DNA of 64,000 nt from an uncultured Christensenella sp. Its GTDB lineage: Bacteria > Bacillota > Clostridia > Christensenellales > Borkfalkiaceae. Every line of letters starts with the position of its first letter. Positions within the stretch are counted from its first letter, which is position 1. Position numbers and translations under genes: made by a program. The DNA lies in the NCBI GenBank assembly GCA_910585705.1, contig CAJUER010000001.1, positions 856,840 to 920,839 of the forward strand. The letters run 5' to 3'. The notes under the pieces are model-generated. The model was given only the letters and a program-made list of their open reading frames with translations, did not search any database and was not told the origin of the DNA. Shown here piece after piece: positions 22,285 to 30,724 of the stretch.

Positions 22285-22881
22285 ATGCAATTTGACCAGA
22301 CCAAAACTTACAGAAATCTTGCCAGAAGTTTTGCGGGTGAAAGTCAGGCGGGCATGCGTTATCAGTTGATTGCGCGCCTTGCTACCAAGCAGGGATATTA
22401 CACGCTTGCGGACACCATTAAAACTCTTGCCAAGAACGAAACGGTACACGCAAGAAGATTTTTCGAGGAATTAAATAAGCGCGGTGAAAAACTTGACAAC
22501 ATCGACCTTGACGCAGGCTACCCCTTCCACAGCGGTGATTTAGGGGAAAGTTTACGCCTTGCGGCTGAGGACGAACATCAGGAACACACCGTTATTTATC
22601 CCGCTTTTGCAAAAGACGCAGAAGAAGAAGGTTTCAATGACATTGCCGCTTTATTCAAGCTGGTTGCACAGGTTGAAGTACGGCACGAAATGGTTTTCAA
22701 TTACCTCCATGAAGCGTTTACAAAGGGTAAGCTTTTCAGCAACGAAACGCCTATACTCTATATTTGCAGCGAGTGCGGATATATGCACACCTCGACAAAG
22801 GCTTGGGACGTATGCCCTTTGTGCAAGTCAAGTCAAGGCGACGTTGAGTTGCACGTTCCGTTTCAAAAGGAGAAATTATGA
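22285..22881 (+). CDS. rbr: Rubrerythrin
   Basis: A 198-residue diiron peroxidase that reduces hydrogen peroxide in anaerobes. The ferritin-like domain carries Glu/His ligands in FAGESQAGMRY, KNETVHARRFFEE, EDEHQEHTV and VEVRHEMVFNYL. The C-terminal rubredoxin domain has CSECGYMHTSTKAWDVCPLC (residues 159-178), the two CxxC pairs binding iron. An excellent GGAGG site precedes the ATG. It signals an anaerobic lifestyle. It is translationally coupled to a Cys-rich micropeptide. Confidence 0.95.
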   Translation: MQFDQTKTYRNLARSFAGESQAGMRYQLIARLATKQGYYTLADTIKTLAKNETVHARRFFEELNKRGEKLDNIDLDAGYPFHSGDLGESLRLAAEDEHQEHTVIYPAFAKDAEEEGFNDIAALFKLVAQVEVRHEMVFNYLHEAFTKGKLFSNETPILYICSECGYMHTSTKAWDVCPLCKSSQGDVELHVPFQKEKL

Positions 22882-23000
22882 GAAAAACTAACGAAAACAA
22901 GTCTGTAAAGAACTGCGGCAAGAACAGCGAAACGAAGAGCTGTTCGGGCAGCAAGAACGGGGCAAAGAACTGTGGCAAAAACACGAAAAACTGTAAATAA
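22878..23000 (+). CDS. Cys/Lys/Asn-rich micropeptide coupled to rubrerythrin, 40 aa
   Basis: The ATG overlaps the rubrerythrin stop (ATGA) and is preceded by AAGGAG within the last rubrerythrin codons. The product has four Cys, mostly in repeated KNC contexts (KNCGKN twice, KNTKNCK at the end), and almost no hydrophobic residues. This looks like a metal-binding or redox peptide. No family is recognised. Confidence 0.6.
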   Translation: MRKTNENKSVKNCGKNSETKSCSGSKNGAKNCGKNTKNCK

Positions 23001-23088
23001 GTTTAAGGACAGTTTTGACCCCAACGGAAGTTACACCGGTACGCCCGTTGACGGCGGAAAGCCGATTCAAGACGCGGACGACCTGTAA
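22972..23088 (+). CDS. Small protein with DPNGSYTGTP...QDADDL tail
   Basis: A GTG-started 38-residue ORF overlapping the micropeptide out of frame. It ends with SFDPNGSYTGTP and PIQDADDL, a tail I recognise from many short clostridial proteins (pattern DPxGSYTGxP...PVQDADDL). The motif supports coding, but the start is uncertain. It may be expressed by frameshifting from the micropeptide or be the end of a decayed gene. Confidence 0.45.
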   Translation: MAKTRKTVNKFKDSFDPNGSYTGTPVDGGKPIQDADDL

Positions 23089-23097
23089 CTGAAAACG

Positions 23098-23135
23098 ACG
23101 CGGAGCGCAAATTTTGCGCTCCGCGTTCTTTTTAT
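23098..23135 (+). terminator. Terminator after the rubrerythrin operon
   Basis: A 13-bp perfect stem (ACGCGGAGCGCAA / TTGCGCTCCGCGT) is followed by TCTTTTT. The 94 bp between it and the next gene (23136-23229) hold nothing recognisable. Confidence 0.88.
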
Positions 23136-23229
23136 TTAAAATTTTTGGAACTAATCGGTTCCGTTCAATACATTTTAAATTTAAATTGATATAATACAAA
23201 CAAGTAATACATTATGCAAAAAATAACCG

Positions 23230-23433
23230 TTAATCAGACAAGCCCAGTAAATAGTCTGCACTTACATCGAAAAATTTTGCAAGCATAACTAACTCTTCAA
23301 TATTCGGCAAACGGGTTCCCTTTTCCCAACGATGAATAGACGTTGAACTTATTTTCAAAATTTTAGCTAAACCTCGTTGACTTAACTCCCTTTCAAGCCG
23401 CAAATCTTTCAATCTTTCCGCAAATTCCTTCAT
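23230..23433 (-). CDS. XRE-family transcriptional regulator, 67 aa
   Basis: A single HTH: FAERLKDLRLERELSQRGLA, KILKISSTSIHRWEKGTRLP and FDVSADYLLGLSD at the end. It is divergent from the 95-aa gene, with a perfect 18-bp palindrome in the shared 100-bp gap, the likely binding site for its dimer. Being one domain only, it may be an autoregulator or an antitoxin-type regulator. Confidence 0.85.
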   Translation of the reverse strand: MKEFAERLKDLRLERELSQRGLAKILKISSTSIHRWEKGTRLPNIEELVMLAKFFDVSADYLLGLSD

Positions 23434-23466
23434 AGCAAAATTATATTAAACGCTATCAAAAAATGC

Positions 23467-23495
23467 TTGACTGATGCCATTTGGCATCATATAAT
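23467..23495 (+). promoter_or_regulatory. Consensus promoter with palindromic operator in its spacer
   Basis: TTGACT (23467-23472), 17-nt spacer, TATAAT (23490-23495). The spacer is almost entirely the palindrome TGATGCCATTTGGCATCA (23472-23489), with 8-bp arms. A protein bound there would occlude the promoter fully. Confidence 0.88.
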
Positions 23496-23534
23496 ATAAC
23501 AAATATTAAAAATTTTAATGAGGTAATTATATTT

Positions 23535-23822
23535 ATGCAAGAGTCTTTTATTTGCGATTTGATTGAAATGGCGCATTTGGTTGAGTTGCGTGAGAAATTA
23601 AGAAACGACGAAAGCTATAACTGCGTTAAGGACGATAACGCCGCCCTCGACAAACTTAAAAACACACTCAATCCCGAGCAGTTTAAACTTGTCAAAGATT
23701 ACATATTCCAAAATCAACTCAAAGAAGAATTTATCTACTATCAATCCGACATAAAACTATTGAATTACGGTATTAAAATAGGTATGCAAATTCAAAAATC
23801 TTTCGATGACGATGAAGCTTAA
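23535..23822 (+). CDS. Small helical protein, 95 aa (possibly DUF6809-like)
   Basis: From the ATG at 23535 behind TGAGGT, the product begins MQESFICDLIEMAHLVELRE and ends YGIKIGMQIQKSFDDDEA. Helical organisation and the FxxGxKxGxxI-like end resemble small Firmicutes proteins grouped as DUF6809; the assignment is tentative. It is driven by the palindrome-containing promoter and paired with a divergent XRE regulator. Confidence 0.6.
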   Translation: MQESFICDLIEMAHLVELREKLRNDESYNCVKDDNAALDKLKNTLNPEQFKLVKDYIFQNQLKEEFIYYQSDIKLLNYGIKIGMQIQKSFDDDEA

Positions 23823-24370
23823 CCCAACCGTTTAATAATTTTTGCGGGATTGCCCGCGATTACCACGTTTGACGGAAACGATTTTGTGACTACCGCTCCG
23901 CTTCCCACTATTACGTTATCGCCGAGAGTTACGCCGGGATTTATTATCGCGCCGCCGCCTATCCAGCAATCGTTGCCGATAGTTACGGGTTTGCCGTATT
24001 CGAGCAGCTTTATGCGCGGTTCTCTTTCAAGCGGGTGGCATGCGGTGTAAATGCCGACCTGCGGACCGATAAGACAGTTCTCGCCTATTTGCACTTTGCA
24101 CACGTCGAGAATACACACGCCGTAGTTACAGTAGAAATTTTCGCCGACTTCGATATTCGATCCGTAATCGCAATAAAAGCCCTGAGTCAGGTCTATATTG
24201 TTTCCCGTTTTGCCGAAAAGCTGTTTTGCGACTTCCGTGCGCATATCGTCGGAAAGTCCGCCGTTCAGTTTACAGCAAAGCGCAACCGCGCGTTGGTGCG
24301 CCGAATTAAGTTCTTCGTCGCTTGCCGTGTACAGTTCGCCGTCAAGCATTTTCTGCTTTTCCGTTTTCAT
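23819..24370 (-). CDS. maa: Maltose/galactoside O-acetyltransferase (left-handed beta-helix)
   Basis: A 183-residue trimeric acetyltransferase. The Maa-type N-terminus KTEKQKMLDGELYTASDEEL (residues 2-21) precedes hexapeptide repeats, the catalytic His region IGIYTACHPLEREPR near 110-120, and the C-terminal IGNDCWIGGGAIINPGVTLG and AGNPAKIIKRLG. It transfers acetyl from acetyl-CoA to a sugar hydroxyl. Its ATG overlaps the ftsY stop (TAATG), so it is translated with ftsY although no functional link is known. It is convergent with the 95-aa gene, overlapping by 4 nt. Confidence 0.9.
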   Translation of the reverse strand: MKTEKQKMLDGELYTASDEELNSAHQRAVALCCKLNGGLSDDMRTEVAKQLFGKTGNNIDLTQGFYCDYGSNIEVGENFYCNYGVCILDVCKVQIGENCLIGPQVGIYTACHPLEREPRIKLLEYGKPVTIGNDCWIGGGAIINPGVTLGDNVIVGSGAVVTKSFPSNVVIAGNPAKIIKRLG

Positions 24371-25266
24371 TATAAAATCGCCTCGATAAATTCTTCTGCG
24401 TCGAACGCTTCCAAATCGTCCAACTTTTCGCCCGTGCCTATGAATGCGACGGGTATTTGCAATTCACTGCAAAGCGAAATCACAAAGCCGCCCTTTGCCG
24501 AACTGTCAAGCTTGGTTAAAACTATTCCGTCAAGCTCCACCGCCTCGTCAAACACTTCCGCCTGATTAATCGCGTTGCCGCCCGTAGTTGCATCGAGAAT
24601 TAAAAGTTTATAAAAATTCGCGTCGGGACATTCGCGCTCAACCACGCGCGACATCTTTTTAAGCTCCTCCATTAAATGCGCCTTGACGTGAAGCCTGCCT
24701 GCCGTGTCGATTATAACGACGTCGGTATTTTTTGCTTTTGCGGAAGTAAGCGCGTCAAAAACTACGGCGGAAGGGTCGCTGCCCTCCTCGTGCTTGACTA
24801 TCCTTACCTTTGCGCGTTCCGCCCAGACGGTAAGCTGGTCAGCCGCCGCCGCGCGGAAAGTATCCGCCGCCGCGACCGTAACGGACTTTTTCTTGGACAG
24901 GAAGTAGTTGGCAAGTTTGCCCACAGTCGTGGTTTTACCCACGCCGTTTACGCCGACAAGCATAATGACTGCGGGATACTTAATTTCAAGCTCGTCCGCT
25001 TCCGTCAGCTTTTCTTCGAGGACGTCCTTTAAAAGACCTGTTACAAACTCCTTGTCCTTTACTCTGTCCTTTTTTGCCTCGTCGCGGATTTCTTCCACTA
25101 TCTCTTCGGCAGTGGTTACGGAAATGTCTGAGCTTATTAAAATTTCTTCAAGCTCGTCGTAAAACTCGCTTCCTATTTTATCCTTTGCGAAAAGCTTCGT
25201 GAGCGCGCCCGAAAGCCCCTCTCTCGTCTTTTTCAATGCGTTTTTGATTTTAGAAAAAATACCCAT
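24370..25266 (-). CDS. ftsY: Signal recognition particle receptor FtsY
   Basis: Start at the ATG for MGIFSKIKNALKKTREGLSG behind GGAGA, giving 298 residues without the long acidic A domain of E. coli. NG-domain motifs: GVNGVGKTTTVGKLAN (P-loop, near 105), DTFRAAAADQL, VIIDTAGRLHVK, TKLDSSAKGG and FIGTGEKLDDLEAFDAEEF. It docks SRP-ribosome complexes at the membrane. It is last but one in the plsX-rnc-smc-ftsY block conserved in Firmicutes. Confidence 0.97.
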   Translation of the reverse strand: MGIFSKIKNALKKTREGLSGALTKLFAKDKIGSEFYDELEEILISSDISVTTAEEIVEEIRDEAKKDRVKDKEFVTGLLKDVLEEKLTEADELEIKYPAVIMLVGVNGVGKTTTVGKLANYFLSKKKSVTVAAADTFRAAAADQLTVWAERAKVRIVKHEEGSDPSAVVFDALTSAKAKNTDVVIIDTAGRLHVKAHLMEELKKMSRVVERECPDANFYKLLILDATTGGNAINQAEVFDEAVELDGIVLTKLDSSAKGGFVISLCSELQIPVAFIGTGEKLDDLEAFDAEEFIEAIL

Positions 25267-25329
25267 AAAATCTCCTCTATAATTTTCCGTCAACGCGGCA
25301 CGCGCCGCATTGCAAAAAATTGAAAGAAA

Positions 25330-28300
25330 CTACATTATCGTGTCGCCGCCGAGACGTGACTGCACTTCGGAAAGTTTGACGGAAACTATTTTAGACACGC
25401 CCTTTTCTTCCATAGTAACGCCGAACAGAATATCCGCGTTTTCCATTGTGGGCTTTCTGTGAGTGATGACGATGAACTGCGTTTCGGAAGCAAACTTTTT
25501 AAGATACTTTGCGTATCTTGCAACGTTGGCTTCATCGAGCGCGGCTTCGATTTCGTCGAGCACGCAGAAGGGCATGGGGCGCATTCCGATAATAGCGAAG
25601 AGAATCGCTATCGCCGTAAGCGCGCGCTCGCCGCCCGACAGAAGGGAAATTTTGGTAAGTTTTTTACCGGGAGGGCATGCAATGATTTCTACGCCCGCAT
25701 TCAACGGGTCGTCGCAGTCGGTGTAATCGAGCTGCAATTCAGCCCTGCCGCCTCCGAAAAGCTCTTTAAAGGTGTGCTTGAAGTTTTCGTTAATGAGCTT
25801 AAAGCCCTCGTCGAAAATTTTGAGCATTTCCGCGCGGATATCGTCGAGCGCGGTAGTCAGATCGGAAATAGCTTTTTCAAGGTCTTCCTTTTCCGTCGTC
25901 ATCTTTTCGAAACGGGCGGAAAGTTCGTCATACTCCTCGACCGCGTTGTGATTGACGGGTCCGAGAATGGTTATCTGGCGTTTAAGGCTTGCGATAGTGT
26001 TGCCGGAATTGGAAATATCGTAACCCTCTTCCTTGTATTTCAGACAGCCCTCGTAATCCTCGCCGTACTCTTCGGAAATGCGCTGTTGAAGGTATTCCAG
26101 ATCGCTGTCGATTTTTTGAAGGGCAAGCGCAAGCGAGCTTTGCTTTTTGGTAAGCTCTTCCTTTTCCTTATAGATCGAAAGACGGTCGGAATCGTACTGC
26201 ATCATACGCCTGTTCAGCTCTTCCTTCTTTGCGTGGTTTTCGGCAACCTGACGGTTGAGGTCGGCAACCACTTCCTGCTCTTCCTTAGAGAGCGCCGCCT
26301 GCTGTGCCTGACGGGTGAAAGCCTGCATCTCCTCCTCTATCTGCGGTATGCTTGCCTTTGTCTGTTCGAGGCGGACGGCAAGCTCTTCACGCTCGCCGTT
26401 GAGGCGTTTAACGTTGTCCTCGCCCGATTTGACAGCCGTTTCGAGAGAAGCGATTTCCACGAGTATGGAATTGAGGCGTTCGGTTTTTTCGGCGCGTTCC
26501 GCGTTGAGTTTATCGAATTCCGCACTCATATCGTCGATTGCGGACGACGCCTTATCCGACTGTGCGGAAAGGTCGCTCGCGCCTTTGGATACGCCCGAAT
26601 ATTCGCTGTCAAGCCCCGAAAGCCTGTCTTCGAGCGCTTTTAACGACTGACCGTAAGCGGCGTACTCGCTTTCGGCGGAAGTAACGCCTTGAAGAAGCTG
26701 GGACTGTTTTTCGGTTATGGTTGCAAGCTCTAACCTTGCTTCCTGCAATTTATTGATGAGCGCCTGCTGTTCCGCGTATGCCGAAGTCTTGTTTTTATCC
26801 AGCTCGACACGCTTTGCTTCCGCGCGGTTCAAGGACGATTTTTTGCTGTCTATGCTTTCTTCTATCTCTTTAATTCTGCGTTCGTTTGCAAGCAGGTTTC
26901 CCGCGATTTCGCGCTTCGAGCCGCCCGTCATCGAGCCGCTGGTTGAAATCACGTCGCCGTCGAGGGTGACGATTTTGAACGCGCGGGGATAACGGCGCGC
27001 AATCTGCGTTGCGTTTTCTATATTGTCGCAGATAAGCGTGTTGCCCAAAAGGTTGTGAATTATATTCTCGAACTTTTTATCGAACTTTACGAGATTTATT
27101 GCAAAGCCGAGCGCGCCCTTGTCGCGCACTGCCGACTTAATCTGATCGTTTTCGAGTCTGGGGCGAAGCGCCTCAACGGGCAGGAAGGTAACCTGACCCG
27201 AACGTGTACGTTTTAAGTATTCGATTAAAAATTTTGCGTCCTCGCGAGTGTTGGTTATTACGTTCTGCATTGCGCCGCCGAACGCCGTCTCTATAGCTAC
27301 CTCGTACTCCTTGCCGCAGCTTACCACGTCGGCGATAAGTCCGCCGATTCTGCTTGAAAGCTGTTCATCGTTTTTCGCGTCGGAGAGAAGTTTTTTTACG
27401 GAATATATGTAACCCTCGAACCTGTCGCGGAGCGCGCGATAGGTCGTTAGGCTGTCGCTTAAACTGTTAATCTGCGCCTGCGTGTCGTAGACGTTGCGGA
27501 TAAGAAGCTGAATTTTTTCGTCGCATTCGCGCGTTTTCGCTTCCGCCTGCTCTAAAAGCTCGTTCTCGTTTCCGAGAAGAGAGGAAAGCGTTTTGCCGCG
27601 TTCCATACTCCCTTCGTGCTCGGAGCGCAATACGTCGCGGCGGTCGCGTATCTTTTCCATATCGGCTTTGATTTCGGCAAGGCGCTCTTTCAAAAGTTCC
27701 TTCTGCGCCGAAAGCGAGCCCATATTCTGGCGCATTTCGGAAAGGTCCTTGAAGGTGTCCATAACCTTCTTTCTGTGCTCGCCGGTCATATATTCGTAGT
27801 CGGCGATTTTCTGCGAAAGCACGTCTATTTCCGCGCGCGCTTCGTCTGTGGAAGAACGCAGGTTTTCAAGGCGCTGGTTGTTCTTTTCGGAATACATTTC
27901 CACACGGCGGATTTCACGGTCTATATCGTCGATACGCTTTGTGGAAAACGCGATGTCCTCCTGTGCGGAGGCGAGCTTGTCTTTAACCGAACGCGCCTTT
28001 TCGCTGAACAGCTTTGCGTCGCCGCTCTTGTTGGCAATGCCCACCTCGTAACGGCGCAGTCTTTCGTTCAAGTCCATAAGCTCGGCGTCGGCTGCCGCAA
28101 CCTCGTCGCGGCGGGTCTGGTACTCGCTTAAAAGCTTGTCGGAAATAGCCGTAACTTCTTCTATTCTCTTGTTTATTTTTTCAGCCTGTTCGTTCAGTTC
28201 CGCCCTCTCGCTTGCCGCGCTGTCGTGGCGGTTTATGTACAGGTTCATTTCGTGGTGACGGAGCTGGGAATATAGCTCGCGGTATTTTAATGCGTTTTCG

Positions 28301-28929
28301 GAAGCCTTTTTTAACGGACCTATCTGTCTTTCCACTTCCTGCATTCTCTGTGAGAACACGAACAGGTTGTCCTTAGAGGCGTTCAGCTTTCTTTCCGCGT
28401 CCGCCTTTCTGTCCTTAAAAACGACTATGCCCGTAGCTTCCTCGAAAATCGAACGTCTGTCTTCGGGCTTTGCGTTCATAATCTGTTCTATTCTGCCCTG
28501 TCCGATAATGGAATAGCCTTCCTTTGCCGCGCCCGCGCCGTGCAAAAGACCGGTAAGTATTTTCATACGCGAAGGCTGTTTGTTCAAAAGATATTCGCTG
28601 TTGCCGTCGCGGTAAAGCCTTCTGGTCATTTCCACTTCGTCGCAGTCTATATCGAACATACGCTTGGTGTTGTCGAATGTCAAAGTGACCTCGCAAAACG
28701 ACATCTGGCGGCGCGCTTCCGTACCGCCGAAAATAACGTCAAGCATTTGCGAGCCGCGCATCATTTTTGCCGACTGCTCGCCGAGAACCCAGCGTATAGC
28801 GTCGGCGACGTTGGATTTTCCGCAACCGTTCGGACCGACAATACAGGTTACGCCTTCTCCGAGCTCGATTGTGGTTTTATCCGCAAAGGACTTGAAACCT
28901 ACTAATTGAATTTGTTTGAATGTTAACAT
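25330..28929 (-). CDS. smc: Chromosome segregation ATPase SMC
   Basis: A 1199-residue SMC. Walker A GPNGCGKSNVADAIRWVLGE sits at 33-52; two long coiled coils flank a hinge around 510-680 (GGLIADVVSCGKEYEVAIET near 515, GGSKREIAGN at the hinge end). The C-terminal head has signature LLSGGERALTAIAILFA and Walker B FCVLDEIEAALDEANV near 1110-1130. It is the core of bacterial condensin, working with ScpAB. Length and motif order are canonical. Confidence 0.98.
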   Translation of the reverse strand: MLTFKQIQLVGFKSFADKTTIELGEGVTCIVGPNGCGKSNVADAIRWVLGEQSAKMMRGSQMLDVIFGGTEARRQMSFCEVTLTFDNTKRMFDIDCDEVEMTRRLYRDGNSEYLLNKQPSRMKILTGLLHGAGAAKEGYSIIGQGRIEQIMNAKPEDRRSIFEEATGIVVFKDRKADAERKLNASKDNLFVFSQRMQEVERQIGPLKKASENALKYRELYSQLRHHEMNLYINRHDSAASERAELNEQAEKINKRIEEVTAISDKLLSEYQTRRDEVAAADAELMDLNERLRRYEVGIANKSGDAKLFSEKARSVKDKLASAQEDIAFSTKRIDDIDREIRRVEMYSEKNNQRLENLRSSTDEARAEIDVLSQKIADYEYMTGEHRKKVMDTFKDLSEMRQNMGSLSAQKELLKERLAEIKADMEKIRDRRDVLRSEHEGSMERGKTLSSLLGNENELLEQAEAKTRECDEKIQLLIRNVYDTQAQINSLSDSLTTYRALRDRFEGYIYSVKKLLSDAKNDEQLSSRIGGLIADVVSCGKEYEVAIETAFGGAMQNVITNTREDAKFLIEYLKRTRSGQVTFLPVEALRPRLENDQIKSAVRDKGALGFAINLVKFDKKFENIIHNLLGNTLICDNIENATQIARRYPRAFKIVTLDGDVISTSGSMTGGSKREIAGNLLANERRIKEIEESIDSKKSSLNRAEAKRVELDKNKTSAYAEQQALINKLQEARLELATITEKQSQLLQGVTSAESEYAAYGQSLKALEDRLSGLDSEYSGVSKGASDLSAQSDKASSAIDDMSAEFDKLNAERAEKTERLNSILVEIASLETAVKSGEDNVKRLNGEREELAVRLEQTKASIPQIEEEMQAFTRQAQQAALSKEEQEVVADLNRQVAENHAKKEELNRRMMQYDSDRLSIYKEKEELTKKQSSLALALQKIDSDLEYLQQRISEEYGEDYEGCLKYKEEGYDISNSGNTIASLKRQITILGPVNHNAVEEYDELSARFEKMTTEKEDLEKAISDLTTALDDIRAEMLKIFDEGFKLINENFKHTFKELFGGGRAELQLDYTDCDDPLNAGVEIIACPPGKKLTKISLLSGGERALTAIAILFAIIGMRPMPFCVLDEIEAALDEANVARYAKYLKKFASETQFIVITHRKPTMENADILFGVTMEEKGVSKIVSVKLSEVQSRLGGDTIM

Positions 28930-28952
28930 ACTATACCTTTTCCGCGCAAATC

Positions 28953-29600
28953 TCAGTTACGAGATTCGCCGTGATTGACGTTGTAATATTCTACTGCGGA
29001 TTTTGCCGCAATCTGTTCGGCATTTTTTACGTTTTCCGCTTCTCCGCAAAAGGTTTTGCCGAACACGTTTATTTTTACGGAGAACAAATGCTTTTGCTCC
29101 GTTCCTATATCTTCGCGGATATATTCGGGACAGGGTTGTCCAGAACCCTGCAAAAGCTCCTGAAGCGCACCCTTATAATTTTCGCTTACCGCACTCCGTG
29201 AAAAATCAAGCGTGGAATACACGAATTGCTTTGCCGCTTCCATACCGCCGTCTATATAAATTGCCGCGACAACCGCCTCGTAAACGGACGGAACAGCCTT
29301 TTTATTGTTGTCGTCGTTTTTGCCGCGCACAAGCATTTTATCAAGCCCAAGCTTTTCTGAAACGGGCGCGAGCACACTGTCAGCGACAAGCGATTTCCGC
29401 CTTTCCGTGAGTTGCCCTTCGCTGCCTTCCTCTTCGAAAAGCTTTTCCGAAACGAGAAACTCCAAAATAGCGTCACCGAAAAATTCAAGCCTTTGATTGT
29501 TTTCATTCATAGAAGCCGACGACAGAGTAAGCGCACGTGTTAAAAGCGATTTATCTTTAAATGTGTAGCCTATAGCCTTTTCCGCGTCAATTATGCTCAT
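28953..29600 (-). CDS. rnc: Ribonuclease III
   Basis: From the ATG at 29600 the product is about 215 residues. The RNase III signature QRLEFFGDAILEFLVSEKLF (near 33-52) and a second acidic motif, VYEAVVAAIYIDGG near 105, provide the metal-binding residues. A double-stranded RNA-binding domain is at the C-terminus (NYKGALQELLQ, FSVKINVFGKTFCGEAENVK). It processes rRNA and structured mRNAs. The start overlaps the end of plsX by 14 nt; a longer upstream extension would be the plsX coding strand in another frame. Confidence 0.96.
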   Translation of the reverse strand: MSIIDAEKAIGYTFKDKSLLTRALTLSSASMNENNQRLEFFGDAILEFLVSEKLFEEEGSEGQLTERRKSLVADSVLAPVSEKLGLDKMLVRGKNDDNNKKAVPSVYEAVVAAIYIDGGMEAAKQFVYSTLDFSRSAVSENYKGALQELLQGSGQPCPEYIREDIGTEQKHLFSVKINVFGKTFCGEAENVKNAEQIAAKSAVEYYNVNHGESRN

Positions 29601-30624
29601 CGAAATTCTCCGCAGCGGCAAGGTCGGCTTCCGCCAAAAGTTTTTCGACTGCGGGAACCAAACCGCCGCGACAGACGTTTGCCGCGTTTGCGATTGAATT
29701 TGCAATCGTTTCGGGTTTGGACGAGCCGTGACTTTTGATTACGGGCTTTTTAAGCCCCAGTAAAAGCGCGCCGCCCGTCTTGTCGAAATCAAGCTGTTCG
29801 CGCATACCGTTCAAAGCCTTGCGCATAAATAAGTAACCTATTTTCGATATCAAAGACGATTTAATTTGTTTTTTAAGTACGTTTAGAACGAACTTTCCGC
29901 AGCCTTCCATAGACTTTAAGGCTATATTGCCCGAAAACCCGTCCGCCACAACGACGTCAACGTCGCCGAGAACTATGTCGCGCCCTTCCACGTTGCCGAC
30001 AAAATCGATACCCTTCATTCCGCTTAAAATTTTATACGTTTCCTGCCTTAGCGTGTCGCCCTTGTGGTCTTCCGTGCCGTTGTTTAAAAGTCCGACTTTG
30101 GGGTTTTCCATTCCGAATCCTGCCTTTGCGTACACCGTACCGAGAACGGCGAACTGGCACAGCATTGCAGGTCTGCACTCAGCGTTTGCTCCGCAGTCCA
30201 AAAGCAAAGTATAGCCTCCGCGAGAGTTGGGAACCGCAGGACAAAGTGCGGGGCGCCTTACGCCCTTTATTCTGCCGAGAATTAGCTGGCCGCCTACTAT
30301 AACCGCACCCGTAGAACCGGCGGTTACCAGCGCCTGAATTTCTTCGTCGGTTTTCAAAAGCTCGAAAGCGTGCATTAAAGACGACTGTCTGCGGCGCACG
30401 GATGACGCGGGATTGTCGTTCATTTCTATCACGTCGGGGCAGTCGATAATTTCGAAGCGGGCTTTGTCATAGCTGTGCTTTTGAAGCTCCGCCTCAACTT
30501 CCGCTTTTCTGCCCGTGAAAATTATATAAAGTTCCTTGTCCTTTTGCGACGCGGCAACCGCGCCCGCGACGGATGAATAAGGGGCGTTATCTCCCCCCAT
30601 TGCGTCAACTATTATCTTTATCAT
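29587..30624 (-). CDS. plsX: Phosphate acyltransferase PlsX
   Basis: 345 residues beginning MIKIIVDAMGGDNAPYSSVA, the PlsX hallmark. It also has RRRQSSLMHAFELLKTDEEI, GSTGAVIVGGQLILGRIKGV and LLDCGANAECRPAMLCQFA. It converts acyl-ACP to acyl-phosphate for phospholipid synthesis. Start chosen at the ATG at 30624 behind AAGGAG. In many Firmicutes fabD/fabG follow; here rnc follows directly. Confidence 0.97.
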   Translation of the reverse strand: MIKIIVDAMGGDNAPYSSVAGAVAASQKDKELYIIFTGRKAEVEAELQKHSYDKARFEIIDCPDVIEMNDNPASSVRRRQSSLMHAFELLKTDEEIQALVTAGSTGAVIVGGQLILGRIKGVRRPALCPAVPNSRGGYTLLLDCGANAECRPAMLCQFAVLGTVYAKAGFGMENPKVGLLNNGTEDHKGDTLRQETYKILSGMKGIDFVGNVEGRDIVLGDVDVVVADGFSGNIALKSMEGCGKFVLNVLKKQIKSSLISKIGYLFMRKALNGMREQLDFDKTGGALLLGLKKPVIKSHGSSKPETIANSIANAANVCRGGLVPAVEKLLAEADLAAAENFDEHN

Positions 30625-30724
30625 CAAAACTCCTTAAAAAACAGCATATAACATTATAACACACGAAGTTGAAAAAGACAATTAATTGAAATTACAAGAA
30701 ACTTATTTTTTTACATTATCGAAT

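Noticed and set aside
22258..22449. Leftward 63-codon frame over the start of rubrerythrin
   Set aside because: Antisense to a complete rubrerythrin with its own ribosome site.
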